Positions 24,601 to 35,336 of a stretch of 64,000 nucleotides of DNA are shown here, piece by piece. How positions within the stretch are numbered: position 1 is the stretch's first letter; each line of letters starts with the position of its first letter. The notes under the pieces were generated by a model that saw only the letters and a program-made list of their open reading frames with translations, did no database searches and was not told where the DNA came from. This stretch comes from Athripsodes cinereus (lineage: Eukaryota > Arthropoda > Insecta > Trichoptera > Leptoceridae): contig OX388312.1 in NCBI GenBank assembly GCA_947579605.1, positions 21,599,313 through 21,663,312 of the forward strand, read 5' to 3'. The position numbers were made by a program, and so were the translations under genes.

Positions 24601-27600
24601 ACGTAACGAATGAAACAATTGCAAAATGAGTGCACAAATGATGATTATTTTCATAGTTGGAGAAGAGTTTTAAACTCTTTATTTTGTTGATTGATTGTTA
24701 CAAATGTTATTGATGGTCTCAGAAGAGTATATTATTATTATATAATTATATATTTTTGCCTTGTTGTTTGTTATTAACACAATGATGGGATTATTTTAAT
24801 TACTATTAAATGTCATGTTACATGGAAAATAGTATTTTATTTGTATTTACTACCCCGCATTTCATTTAACTTGAAAAATAAAATATACTGATTTGTCATT
24901 TTATGGCCGTACATCTCTTGCAGAATTTAAAAATAATTATCGATCTTCATTCATTCTAATCTTGCCTGTTAGATTCTCAGCTGTCTTTAGTATCTAGCTC
25001 GTCCATGAGTGTGCAACAAGAATGTATAATTGCTACAATACTATTTATGGGCCAACTTCATTGCAAAACACATCATTTTTGATATCTCTACTTAGTTTTC
25101 AATAATGCTTTTGTAACAAACTGGAATTTTTTCCTTTCAGGACGGACTACTGGAAATCAAACGAGAAGAAATATTGTGACTTCTGTAAATGTTGGTTGAC
25201 AGACAATAAAATTGTAAGTTTAAAATATTTCAATGTTATAAAATGTTTTAGATAATAATTCTATCTTTCATCTTCAATTTAGTAAACAATATTCACTCTT
25301 TGATCCACCTAATGTGTTACTTCAAAATATCATGTCTTTGATCCTAAATATATAACAAAACAATTGTTACTTTAGTATATTCAACAATAATAAATGATAA
25401 AATAAATATTAGTTTTTTTAGTCTAATGGTGATACAGCATTAAAAAAATCACTGAAATAATATATTATGTGAATCCTAAATTTAATTTTCTCTAAATGTT
25501 ACTGGTTATTTCCTTAAAATATCAAAAATAGTATTATGTATAACTTGGTGTATTAAAAAATTATTACTTACAGACTATCGCAACACACGAAGGAGGTAAA
25601 AAGCACAAAGAAAATGTGGCTAAGAGAATATCGGAGATCAACAAAAAATCCACTAAAGATCACAAGATTCAGTTGAAAATTGATGATGAGATGAGTAAGA
25701 TGGAGAAAAGTGCCATGGCAGCGTATATGAAGGATATACAAAATAATGCAGATTTGACTTCTCAGGTAATCGATACACATTTTAATTGAAGTAATACTTT
25801 ATATTATATTAGATGTTCAGTAGCATTATAGAGAATTATATATTTCTCATGCTGCTGTCTACATGGCGCCTTCACAACACAAGTTGTTGTTTTGTATCTA
25901 CTAATCACATAGGCTGGCTCTTTCTTAGTGATATTCAATGTAAAAATAGTCAATTTTACCAACTTTCCCAACATGTGGAGAATTTTACTGAAATGTATCC
26001 AATGATCGAACAAGTAACACAGTTTAGGTACCAAGACAATGAACTACTTAGTTCTCACGATTTTCCCAAAGAAATACAACTAGATGTAGATAATGCTGCA
26101 GCTGTAGCAGGCTATTTAAGAGATGATATCTAAAGACACAAGAACAGCCAGTAAGTTTTGCTTCTATAAGACATCTTTTGCGTCCATTACTCATGTATGG
26201 CATAGAAACGAGGGCAAACACAACTTAAAACAAAAGTGTGTTATAAATTGTGGCACCCACTAGGAAAACCCCCAAAATGATGAAGGACAGCTGGGCCTCC
26301 ACATAGCAAGAGGATATTCAGACATGAACAGACCTTTGGGTCTTACAAAAGTCAAGCCACTCATTCATACCATCACGGCATTTCACATATCACAAGTGGG
26401 GTAGCCAGCGGACTAACTGCATGTCATAAACATGTTCTCGTCCTCTCTGAGCCAATAAATGTTTGTGATGGGTGGCATACCTCATCACTGAATTGAATAT
26501 GTTAAACATCTTATATAAGTAGTTTTACAAATACCTGCTTTTTACAGGACACGCAAAATTTTCGCAAATGTGTGGGAGACCTATCTTTACTTAGGGCTCC
26601 ACGGCTGTATAGTTAGTCACCTTGAAATATAAAGAAAACTATTTGTTTAAAATTCAAGACCTTTTTTTCTTGTGTTGCAGTTAATAAATGAAAAGTTACA
26701 AGAAACAGACAGTGTACTATCTATGAAGGATATTGTTGATCCAAATACACATCCCAAAACAGCTCCAACCTGTTCTTATAAGTCAACAACAGAAGGAAAG
26801 GAAAAGAAACAGAAAAAGGATAAATCGTAAGTTAATGATATTACTAGCAGTGTGAATAACTGAAACGACTGACTTTCATGAAACAGTTTTCATTTAATAA
26901 TTGACAAAACAAAATTTTATACAAAGGTGTTTTGTTGTGCCATTTTTGAGTTTCTATCAAATTATGTGGAAATATTTTAGGAATGTATATAACAACAATC
27001 AAAATTATAAAACATTTTGAGTTAATTAAATAATCTCTTAACTACAAATTGAATTTTTATGCAAAACGTTAGCATATAAATTAGTAACTTTGCTTATGTT
27101 TTCGGCATTCACAATATAACAATTTCTAGACATGATATGATTTTTTAGATTATTGTGTAATAATTGTTATTTTTTGAGCTTTTTATTTGCTACCGCGGTT
27201 TCGGTGGAGCGTCATTCTAATACTTTTAAAAGTTTTAGATTAACGCTCGTTAATGGTGGACGCTCCACCGAAACCGCGGTAGCAAATAAAAAGCTCAAAA
27301 AATAACAATTATTACATAATAATCTAAAAAATCATATCATATAAATTAGTAGACAAATTTCATGTCCACAAGGTCTTGAGATTTGAATGTTGTGAATATA
27401 ACCCATAAGTAGAAGAATAGACAAATTAATATGTGAATTCATTCACTGCTTTGACCATTTTCCTAAATTTTGTATTGGCACATTTTATAACTAAAAGCTC
27501 TTGCTTTTCCGGAAAAAATATAATGAGCAATATATAATCTCTCTTTAATTTTTAATGTTTATTGACCAATTTTATTTGTTTATTTTTATTAGTTACAAAA

Positions 27601-28305
27601 TTTTAATACATCTGAATATATATTGCAGAAAATCAAAAGATAAATCAAGTAACCCAGTGGCCCCCTCAAAACCTCCTAGCACAGCAATGATGGGACCACA
27701 ACCTCGGGCTGATGATCCATATGGATCATGGACCACTGTTAATCCAGAGTAAGTTTCTTCTCTGTAATACATTTATAGATCTAATAAAAACATACTTTTA
27801 CTTTCTTAGTTTTGAGTTACATATACCAAGTATTGTTGAATGGAAGTAATGTACTAGTTGCAGCTTTGTTTATACTTGGCATCTTCATGACTATCCAAAT
27901 TTTACCTTTTAAGTAAATGGAGAACTTTCCCTTTGCCATGCTCCATAACTTTCTGTCATTTTAGTATAATATTAATACTATGTATTTCCTTACTTTTAAA
28001 TAATATAGTCATTTGTGACTCCCTGTTAATGATAAATGTAAGAAATACATAATGAAGAGTCTTCAATAGTAAGCTATTTAAAAGTAAACTCATTGTTTTT
28101 TAGACCTGCTATTGACTTAGAACTCCCAGAACGAAAATACGCAGCACCCACTGTAGCACCAATTGTCCTGGAGCCTGAAAAGAAGTTCAAAGAGAAACAA
28201 ATCGTCAAACTCGAAGATACAGAGTTTTGCAGCACAGAATTTAAGAAGAGAAAAATTAACAGTAATGCAAAGAGAAATACACGACAGAGGTTAGATGACG
28301 ACTAA
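15607..28305 (+). CDS. WBP4: WW domain-binding protein 4 (FBP21-like), six exons, lacks WW domains
   Basis: Coding pieces are 15607-15608, 25141-25213, 25574-25765, 26681-26826, 27629-27748 and 28104-28305. All junctions are GT-AG and in frame, giving 244 residues. The start codon is split: AT ends exon 1 (donor GTAAGT at 15609) and G begins exon 2. The N-terminus (MTDYWKSNEKKYCDFCKCW) is a U1/matrin-type zinc finger with ligands C13, C16, H30 and H36, followed by HKENVAKRISEI as in vertebrate WBP4. The middle is lysine-rich. The C-terminus keeps the family blocks DDPYGSW, DLELP, EFKKRK and RQRLDDD. WBP4 is a nuclear pre-spliceosome component. Human WBP4 is about 376 residues with two WW domains; none is encoded here and I saw none in introns 3 or 4. 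The first intron (9.5 kb) contains the whole CAMKMT gene. A candidate poly(A) signal lies near 28695. Confidence 0.88.
16107..17048 (+). CDS. CAMKMT: Calmodulin-lysine N-methyltransferase
   Basis: A single uninterrupted ORF of 313 residues, close to the human protein (about 323). Family blocks are in order: RKRWKILAKVL (42-52), EDISVRRFTSFGIF (61-74), FSAKDLIGFNNTGNICVWPSEE (104-125), S-adenosylmethionine motif I as MELGGGMSCLAGL (144-156), HVTDGN (168-173), the post-motif IILIADCLFFDE (218-229), APQRGNTLDMF (252-262) and LHYPILVTMSK at the end. The family is a seven-beta-strand class I methyltransferase that trimethylates a lysine of calmodulin. The N-terminal 30 residues are Asn-rich and probably disordered. 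The ATG at 16107 starts just before the conserved region. AATAAA at 17081-17086 is 33 bases past the stop. The gene lies wholly within WBP4 intron 1 on the same strand, so it needs either its own promoter or alternative splicing from WBP4 exon 1. Confidence 0.93.
   Translation: MPKQKTSTPHFNDNHLSNNNNNNDEFQVGNKYEERKSKITARKRWKILAKVLFNKNKDELEDISVRRFTSFGIFSPTSQDEGWLEYTTQDKKFSIFIQHLHEMFSAKDLIGFNNTGNICVWPSEETLALHVTSNLKLFKNKCVMELGGGMSCLAGLVAAKYGQTQCVHVTDGNSKSIENVQGIIKRNNLQDKVQCSVLKWQDVKQNGANSIVLKKYDIILIADCLFFDEVREDLINTIWLYLCDDGVAYVMAPQRGNTLDMFVATSQRIGFSCKKLERYHPEIWSRHLNLVEVDINYDPSLHYPILVTMSKAI
18614..18951. mobile_element. hAT-type MITE
   Basis: 338 bp with inverted ends CAGGGATGCACAGA / CAGCGATGCACAAA and a perfect 8-base duplication GTCTAGAG at 18606-18613 and 18952-18959. 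The interior (18725-18880) shares a module with the element at 40672-41077. It lies within WBP4 intron 1. Confidence 0.85.
20080..20245 (+). mobile_element. tRNA-derived SINE (family A)
   Basis: A box TAGCCTGGAGG and B box GGTTTGATACC lie 46 bases apart in a tRNA-like head, followed by AAGCTTTTAGTAGCTTACTG and a GGGTTTATAAC end. Transcription would run on the plus strand, inside WBP4 intron 1. Confidence 0.8.
21405..21477 (+). mobile_element. 3' stub of RTE-like LINE with (GAT)n tail
   Basis: The sequence GACGCTCTGAATGGAGGAGG ... GAGGAGCGTTG matches the extreme 3' end of the larger copy at 45862-47350 and ends in a GATGATGAT tail, as expected for an RTE-type element with almost no 3' UTR. 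Confidence 0.8.
21592..22168 (-). mobile_element. 5'-truncated LINE copy (family D), minus strand
   Basis: Reading minus, the start encodes EQVIQFRYPGRELISSHD with KAAAGYLRENI following, homologous to the piece at about 26000. The 3' end has CAGCTGGGTCTCCACATAGC, and it ends with (AAG)n. Several frames are broken. Confidence 0.6.
22412..22560 (-). repeat. LINE 3'-UTR repeat, subfamily of B
   Basis: Shares (TTTA)n, GTGCAGTGGCGAGATTATCA and TTCTTCCATCTAACC with the copy at 32325. The inner part differs from other B copies. Confidence 0.5.
22570..25130. other. Rest of WBP4 intron 1, no feature recognised
   Basis: AT-rich with no coding frame or clear repeat. The acceptor tract TTTTTTCCTTTCAG ends it at 25140. 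Confidence 0.5.
26000..26345 (+). mobile_element. LINE reverse-transcriptase fragment (family D) in WBP4 intron 3
   Basis: Encodes EQVTQFRYQDNELLSSHDF and KAAA-like DNAAAVAGYLRD, then, after a frame change, IRHLLRPLLMYGIETRANT, the C-terminal pattern of RTE-like LINE proteins. The 3' end resembles that of the copy at 21592. The long ORF over 25813-26133 belongs to this element and is not a WBP4 exon. Confidence 0.65.
26365..26505 (+). repeat. Family C repeat
   Basis: The best preserved copy: ACCATCACGGCATTTCACA, GTGGGGTAGCCAGCGGACTA, ACTGCATGTCATAAACATG, then GGTGGCATACCTCATCACTG. Confidence 0.6.
27132..27340. repeat. Near-perfect long inverted repeat (fold-back MITE) in WBP4 intron 4
   Basis: 82-base arms (27132-27213 and 27259-27340) differ at one position and enclose a 45-base loop. 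The inner arm is GC-richer (GCTACCGCGGTTTCGGTGGA). The transcript of this intron should form a long hairpin. Confidence 0.9.
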
Positions 28306-28795
28306 AACATATCGGATGTTAATTAAGATTATGTGAAGTAATTATTTTTTCATTTATCATACCAAATGATGTGTATGAGATTTGTTTATTTTTAATGCAG
28401 TACATAAATGCGATATCCATTTATAAAAGGAACCTTATGTGTTTTGTGTTTGTAGTAAAATAATTATTCTGAAGATTTTTCCCATTTACATAGTTACCTT
28501 TGATATGAAGTTCTATTGTACTGTTAGGAAAAAGGGAGTATCTCAATTTATTGTGCATCCTTGTTTTGTATTTTCATGTACGAACCAGTATTATTTCATG
28601 TGTGCCGTAATTACTCAACATTCCTCATTTCAAACCTTCCTTCTTTTTAATAAATACGTTTTATATTTTGTATAAAAATATGAATTGATTGATTAATAAA
28701 ATTATGAACTATAAAATTGCTGTTTTCTTTATTTTACCTACTTTTACTGAAGAATTTCAAAGTGAATGTGAGAAGTGGGTTATATTTAATTATAC

Positions 28796-29030
28796 ATACC
28801 ATCACGCCGCTTCCCTCGCGGGGTAGGCAGAAAGGATCGAGCGCCACTTCCTTCTATCCTTGCATACATCTTTCGCTTCCGTCACTGTCATACAATTCCT
28901 CATGCATGCTCTCCTGTTCAATGTGCTCAACACAGAACCGTTCTGTAGGATTTGATTTAAACGATCTTGTCATTTAATCCTCGGGCTTCCACGTCTCTGC
29001 GCACCATTCCTCTCAGCCAAATAAATCTTA
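28796..29030 (-). repeat. Dispersed repeat with GGGGTAGGCAG end
   Basis: ACCATCACGCCGCTTCCCTC followed by GCGGGGTAGGCAGAA resembles the 3' end of a LINE repeat common in moths, as I remember it. The minus strand continues into unreadable, probably coding-derived sequence. Confidence 0.45.
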
Positions 29031-29093
29031 TATCATCTATTTTTGAGAGATTAACTTGGTAACAATTTCGAGATATTTTGAATTGTTTTGAAC

Positions 29094-29242
29094 GAGTATT
29101 CTACAATGCACCTTTGTTACTTGATTGTATATAGATCGATTTCAGCATACCGTTGCTATCTATGAGCGAAATAATACTAGTATGGTGAAATCGATTGCGA
29201 TCTATTTACAATCAAATAACAAAAGTGCATTGTAGAATACTC
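29094..29242. mobile_element. Fold-back MITE with about 60-base arms
   Basis: The ends GAGTATTCTACAATGCACCT and its complement enclose a short loop. The flanks share TTTGAA. No coding sequence. Confidence 0.65.
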
Positions 29243-29567
29243 CTTTGAAAACATTCAAAATACATTTAATTACTATGATTCTTAATTTTATACCACAAAG
29301 TTTCTCAGACAAAGAACAATGATAAAAAAAGTGGTACTTTTTTATAGAAAAAATTGTGCCAACTGATTTGTATCATTTCTGGCAATGTGTTGTTGATCCA
29401 AAATTATGTTCCATTGAAGAAACCAGTCCAACTCGTAATCTCTATAAAAACTGATAACATCTGGTTACTTTAGTTGAAAAGTATAACTAAGAGTGTTGTG
29501 AGCGGGTTTATATGTTTTCTAGTGAACATCTCCAGTAGTTCCATTTGTGCTCTATATTGTTTTATTA

Positions 29568-29831
29568 TATCGTCGTTGCATATTCAAAAAGAGGTACGTG
29601 TGAACATTTTTATTTAGGTATACTCTTTAAAAACTGCTCATTAGGGCATTAAAATTGTTTGGAGTTTTTATTGGCATGTTTGTGATATTACTCTTTAAGT
29701 ATTGAATTTTAATATTTGATACTAAGAATAATTTTATAAAAGGGTTATGATGTCATTATAAGCAGTTTATTCTAGAAATGTCAAAACATTTATAAATTCA
29801 CATACCCCTTTTTGAATATGCAACAACGATA
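29568..29831. mobile_element. MITE with 36-base terminal inverted repeats
   Basis: The ends TATCGTCGTTGCATATTCAA and TATCGTTGTTGCATATTCAA (inverted) are nearly identical for about 36 bases. The interior is AT-rich and unrecognised. Confidence 0.65.
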
Positions 29832-31179
29832 TGTTTCAATTCATATAAAATCCTGATTCTTATTTTTCTTCAAAATGCTCATCTTTATAACTTTAGTTAG
29901 TTCATGATTTGTTTTATCTACATTGATCATATCGATTTTTGAAGTATATATTGTATTGCACTGGCTAATGACCTTATGTAATAAAGAAAAAAATATATGC
30001 AAAGCAACTCGTGAGGATTACAATAATGAAAATAAGAAATCCAGGGTCAACGAATATTATTTCATATATTTTCACATAAAATATACAGATCAGCAAAACT
30101 GTCAATAAATAAATCATAATAATAAACACAATAGTAGTTATTTATTTAATTATTTATTCTAAAAACATTTATCTTACAAAATATAGTATTATAATACACA
30201 TTTATTTTTTATCACATTCTTTTAGAAAGATTGAAAGACTATATAGTGAGCACCTACATATATATTCAATTTTATAATATGTATATACGGCAACAATCAT
30301 CATAGTATGTACCTATATGAAAGTATTTTATATGATAACATTGTTAATGCTCGTGGAAATCATTTGGAATGATACGTTGGAAATATTTTATGAAACGAGT
30401 CAAATTCACATTTTGTAATGAAAGAACATTTCAAAATATTATACATACTCTCTTTATAATATAATGGAGTGAAAAACAAGTTCTTATTTTAAACATGACA
30501 GATTCTAAACTTTTTCCAAATTTAAACATGTGAGGTAGTCGGCAAAATGGTGACAATGTTATAGATTTTGAAATAAGGTTCAAGAATTCAGTTACACATT
30601 GTCATCAAATTGTTATAAATATATAAGGAGTTAATAAATATTGGCAGTGTTGTGAATACACAAAGTATTCAAATTACGTTACTGATTTACAATTACATTA
30701 AAAGCAAATGTTACAAAATATGATGAAATACTTCTCTTAATACTGTGTGAACAAACTCAATAATTATAAAGAATATGAAAATATTGAGAGTAAATTGGTG
30801 TTAAATAAAAATAGTGTGGGAAGGAAAAAAATGCTACAAATGTTGTCATTGATTTTGAACTTCTCAAGTAAAATTTAAATGAAAAATTGCCTTTATATAC
30901 TTTCAATTTTGTTACTTTCATTTAACAAAAAATGGATATATTTTTATTCATTACAGTTATGCTCTCCTAATCCATCCATTTAATATTTCATTTTTTTTTT
31001 TAATTATTTCATACTCTTTTAATTATTCTTAAGGCATTCCACCTAAAAAGCTGCTTGAAACAATAACTAATATAGATTTATGATTTAATGCAATGAAAAA
31101 TTACATAATTTACTTAATCAGCAATAATCAAACTTAGCATAGTAGTGATTGAATCGTTTCATAAAACATTTTACATAAT

Positions 31180-31683
31180 GGGGTGTTCACATTTGGCGAA
31201 TTTCGTTTGCATAAAAAACAAAATTAACCAGACACCCATTGATCGTCACACCTGTTCACACAGTCCATCGATATAGAAACGATCTGTCAGATGTACTTTG
31301 ATTTTGACATTGTTTTCAAAATGGCGGACGTCGAGATGGAGATCGCAAAGTGTTTATTTTCAGTCGAAAATGTTACAGTAGAGTTTATAAGGTGCCTTTT
31401 AATTAAGGAAAAAAACGCCACAAACCAACAACAAAGATAACAGCTGTCACGAAGTGGGAGAAATTATAAAATGTATAGGTTATAAAGATTTTACCATAGA
31501 TACGGACGCCGCGCACATCTACGCACGCGCGAATCGCTCCACCAAATTAAAAAGTTGAAAAGTGGGTCAACTTGAGACAATATCGTTTTTATCGTTTCAA
31601 ACTAGCTGTCATTTTGTTCACGCGGTTCAAATGGCTGACGATATTTTGTTTCCTGGCGATATTCACCATATGTGAACACCACA
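31180..31683 (+). mobile_element. PIF/Harbinger-like MITE, copy 2
   Basis: 504 bp with ends TGGGGTGTTCACATTTGGCG / TGTGGTGTTCACATATGGTG and a perfect TAA duplication (31177-31179, 31684-31686). A 39-codon ORF (31321-31440) starts MADVEMEIAKCLFSVENV and is probably a leftover of the parent element's protein. Confidence 0.8.
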
Positions 31684-32022
31684 TAAGGTACAATATAAGA
31701 AACAATAACAAACACATTGACTATAAAATATGACACAATAATAGAAACCATCACCATGACACGTGTTCTTAAAATTAAATTGTTATACCAAAAACCGAAC
31801 CAACCCATGTGTGTATTTTACTACAAATAATTATGGTAAGGGATGCTCTATATTACATGTATAAATCGTCCATTTATACACGGATTAGTTTTGCACTAAA
31901 AGATGTAAATTTCTTCAATATCAAATCAATTATTAAATCCACCCAAATTTATAGGAGTGCTTGATATATGATTAAGAATTATTATAAAATATTATTATTA
32001 ACAATCAAACACTTTTGTATCC

Positions 32023-32290
32023 ATTTTAAATTTGTTTTATTTATAACAATTTCAGTTACAATATAACCATCTTCAGTAATAAACATCTCATCCCTTCTGC
32101 CATACCAACCATTACTACTCCATTATAATTATTGTATGTGTATCATCTGATTCTTTATTTTAAATTTGTTTTATTTATAACAATTTCAGTTACAATATAA
32201 CCATCTTCAGTAATAAACATCTCATCCCTTCTGCCATACCAACCATTACTACTCCATTATAATTATTGTATGTGTATCATCTGATTCTTT
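32023..32290. repeat. Exact 134-bp tandem duplication
   Basis: 32023-32156 and 32157-32290 appear base-for-base identical, followed by the first bases of a third unit. No gene is involved. Confidence 0.9.
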
Positions 32291-32324
32291 ATTTTAAATT
32301 TTTGTATTGGCTTATTTACTACTA

Positions 32325-32430
32325 TTTATTTGTTTATCAGTTACATAACAAAATCAATTTACATAAAAAAAAGTGATAATATGCAGTGGCGAGATCATCA
32401 CTATATTAGTCGTTTCTTCATCTAACCGTT
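32325..32430 (-). repeat. LINE 3'-UTR repeat, subfamily of B
   Basis: Matches 22412-22560 over ATGCAGTGGCGAGATCATCA and TTTCTTCATCTAACC. Confidence 0.5.
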
Positions 32431-32439
32431 AATTATTAA

Positions 32440-34840
32440 AGAAATTTTAGCCAAAAATGTTATAAATAAAACAATTCAAAAGTGGATAGATGGTTTGTTG
32501 TTAATAATTTCATTAATATAATTTTCAAAAAGTTACACTAGAAAAAAATTATTATTTACAAGAATTATAATAAGGAATATCATCGGTGGTGATGGAATTT
32601 TGACATGATATGATACAAATTAAAACAAGTTTAATATTTTAATACTAATACAACAAATAAGTAATTATTAAATTGATGATAATAATATTTCAATGATTTC
32701 ACAACAAACTTCCAAAGGACAGATTTCTTTGCCAATAACACTAATTACTCAACATCGACATGAGTAGTCTCAATAATATATCAATAAAATATTATCAATA
32801 TAGGATATTTATAATACAAGAGAGAGAATAAATATTTAAAGTTTAATTAACAAAGGGAGGAATGAGATACAGAGAGTACAAGAGGATAAATTTTAAAACA
32901 TTAGGGACGAATTAAACAATTATCAATTATTACATTTATCAAACATTCTATCAATCATCACATATAATTAATTCAATAGAAGAGTTCATATCATTCTTTC
33001 GCAACACAATATGATTTTTCCAAAATTATTTCAATTTCTGACTCATTTCCTATTTATTTATAATCAGTGGAGCATGTCGATTACATTATAAATCAAATAT
33101 TCTTCACACAATTTATTTTCGGGAGACAATGTGATGTAGACTTTGGAATTGTATTATTTAGTGATGCATGTCAATGATTCTATTGATTTTTATCAGCTGA
33201 CATTAACTACAAACACCTCATACTTTTAATGTATTAGGTTCTTATCGCAATTCCAAAAAAAATAGCAATATCTAAAATCCATGTCCAACTAAATAAATGT
33301 TAAGATAGCGCATTCAATCCGTGACAAACATGATATGGTGATAAATGAAAATCTTCTTAAGAAGATCAATGGTTTAGATTTTTTTTGTAGAATATCTATG
33401 ACTAAAATTGTGTTCAAAGAAAGTGTATGTTTACATTGTGAAAAAACGTATTAAGTATTTAAAAAATTTATAAGATAACAGCACAGATAATTTTTCACAG
33501 CAATGATTACACACTCAAACGCTTTCATCAGATAGCTTAACTTATGTTTTGAATATACAAATTTTTTGTTGGCACATAGGTTTAAAAAATAATGAAAACT
33601 ATGAATTTTCAAACAGCATTCGCTTATATCTTTTTGTTTCAGACTAAGGTTTTAAGTTACTTACTTATAGTGATGAAAAATAAAATATAATCCATAAAGA
33701 AAAAGAGCACAAAAATATTATTGGAGAAGTTGAAAAATTAAGTATAAGTATATGAAATTGTTATTAAAATTTGGAATCAAATTTAAATAACACATACCAT
33801 ACCGTATATGCACCTTTCATTTTTGTAACTGGCAATAAATTTATCAAGTCTTTTTATGTGATGACTGATAGAGATGAACAAAATATATATACCATTGATT
33901 AACCTTGATGGATAATATATATATAACATGGATATCTAATACACAATATGTATCTCTATTCTACATACGAATATTCCAAAAGCTTAATATGGTAGTATGT
34001 TTTTCATTACACGTAATATATATGTGATATAATAATAATATTATGTAGGTATTATCATTATTATTTCATGACTAGTGAAGACATCAAAAACGGCAAGTCT
34101 TTCATTAACTATACATTATTTATAATACAGAGCCCTATCAATAGATACACAATAATTACAATACACAAGGAAAAACATTTTTAAGTCCAGTGATAGGGTA
34201 CAAATATTGCGTAAACAATTTTAATTTTAAACTGAAATCACAAATACGAAGCGATAACTTTTCACTCATTCTCACAATGCAGAGATCGCTGTAGCCAAAA
34301 CGTCTTCTTAGAACTATTAACAGAAGATGATTTTCTCTCGTTATATTAATTGTAAGTTACTATAAACAAAACATAAAACAGTTTGTTAAACAATTCATTT
34401 CCTATGAGCTTCTTTACGATTCTAATAAAAATTTATTAGTATCTAATAATTTCGTAAAATCTTGGCAACTCAGATGCAGACGAAACTATAATTCAACAAT
34501 TCATTTGATGATATAATGCTGAGCTATCATAAAAACCAAATTCATGGTGAGAGAAATGTTCATATTATAAGTTAAAATTTTTATTGAGACTATATACCAT
34601 AATAACTTTATGCATAACTGTTGTTAACCATAGTAAACTAACGTTTGATGATGTATATACTTAATCAATATTTATTAATAGTTACAAAGTCCATCACAAT
34701 AGACCAATGAATTGGTTCTAAGTGGTGATGCAAAGTATTATTACACAAACAGTTTTGTAATCCCTTGAGGATTGGGAACTCATTTACTATGATTGCTGTC
34801 CATAAGTCCTTTACATACATCGACTATGTGCTGGAATATA
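32440..34840. other. Gene-free AT-rich DNA
   Basis: No ORF, inverted repeat or repeat family recognised between WBP4 and rdgB here. Confidence 0.5.
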
Positions 34841-34848
34841 TTGAAAGA

Positions 34849-35029
34849 AATGTAATGCACAAAATGCTGATAAATGAAGAAATGTATTGCATAAAATGCT
34901 GATAAATGAAGAAATGTATTGCATAAAATGCTGATAAATGAAGAAATGTATCGCATCAAATGCTGATAAATGAAGAAATGTATTGCATAAAATGCTGATA
35001 AATGAAGAAATGTAATGCATAAAATGCTG
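34849..35029. repeat. 32-bp minisatellite, about six units
   Basis: The unit AAAATGCTGATAAATGAAGA plus AATGTATTGCAT recurs with exact 32-base spacing (34861, 34893, 34925, 34957, 34989, 35021). The minus-strand ORF across it is an artefact of the repeat. Confidence 0.9.
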
Positions 35030-35031
35030 CG

Positions 35032-35175
35032 GGGTTAGTTGGAGGACATCGCATTCTAGCGATAAACTCGCTCTCTGAACATTGAATTGTATAACCGATA
35101 TTTTTATGATACTTTGTATTGATTTGAAATACTGTAACCAATGTACAGTGAAGAATAAAACAAATAATAATAAAT
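35032..35175 (+). repeat. LINE 3'-UTR repeat (family B), plus orientation
   Basis: GGTTAGTTGGAGGACATCGC then AGCGATAAACTCGCTCTCTG and the tail GAAGAATAAAACAAATAATAA. It directly abuts the 32-bp minisatellite. Confidence 0.65.
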
Positions 35176-35239
35176 AAATAACTCCAAATTCTACACCTAT
35201 TATAATTGTAAATTGTAATAAGTATGTAATTTGTACGTG

Positions 35240-35335
35240 TATTACCATCGCGGTATATTTCAAAATTGGGGTAGCCAGCAGAATAACTACAAAGTAAGTA
35301 TGCAAGTTGTTTTCTCTGTGCCAGAATAAAATTAA
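35240..35335 (+). repeat. Family C repeat
   Basis: ATTACCATCGCGGTATATTT and TTGGGGTAGCCAGCAGAATA match the copy at 26365. Confidence 0.55.
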
Positions 35336-35336
35336 T

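Noticed and set aside
25813..26133. 106-codon ORF as a possible WBP4 exon
   Set aside because: Its end is homologous to the LINE fragment at 21592-22168 and it has no consensus splice frame with WBP4.
34849..35029. CRISPR-like array from evenly spaced repeats
   Set aside because: Units are contiguous with no unique spacers, and the window is clearly eukaryotic.
34811..35305. 164-codon minus-strand ORF
   Set aside because: It translates the 32-base minisatellite and the LINE 3' end; the repetitive HFMQYISSFIS pattern is an artefact.
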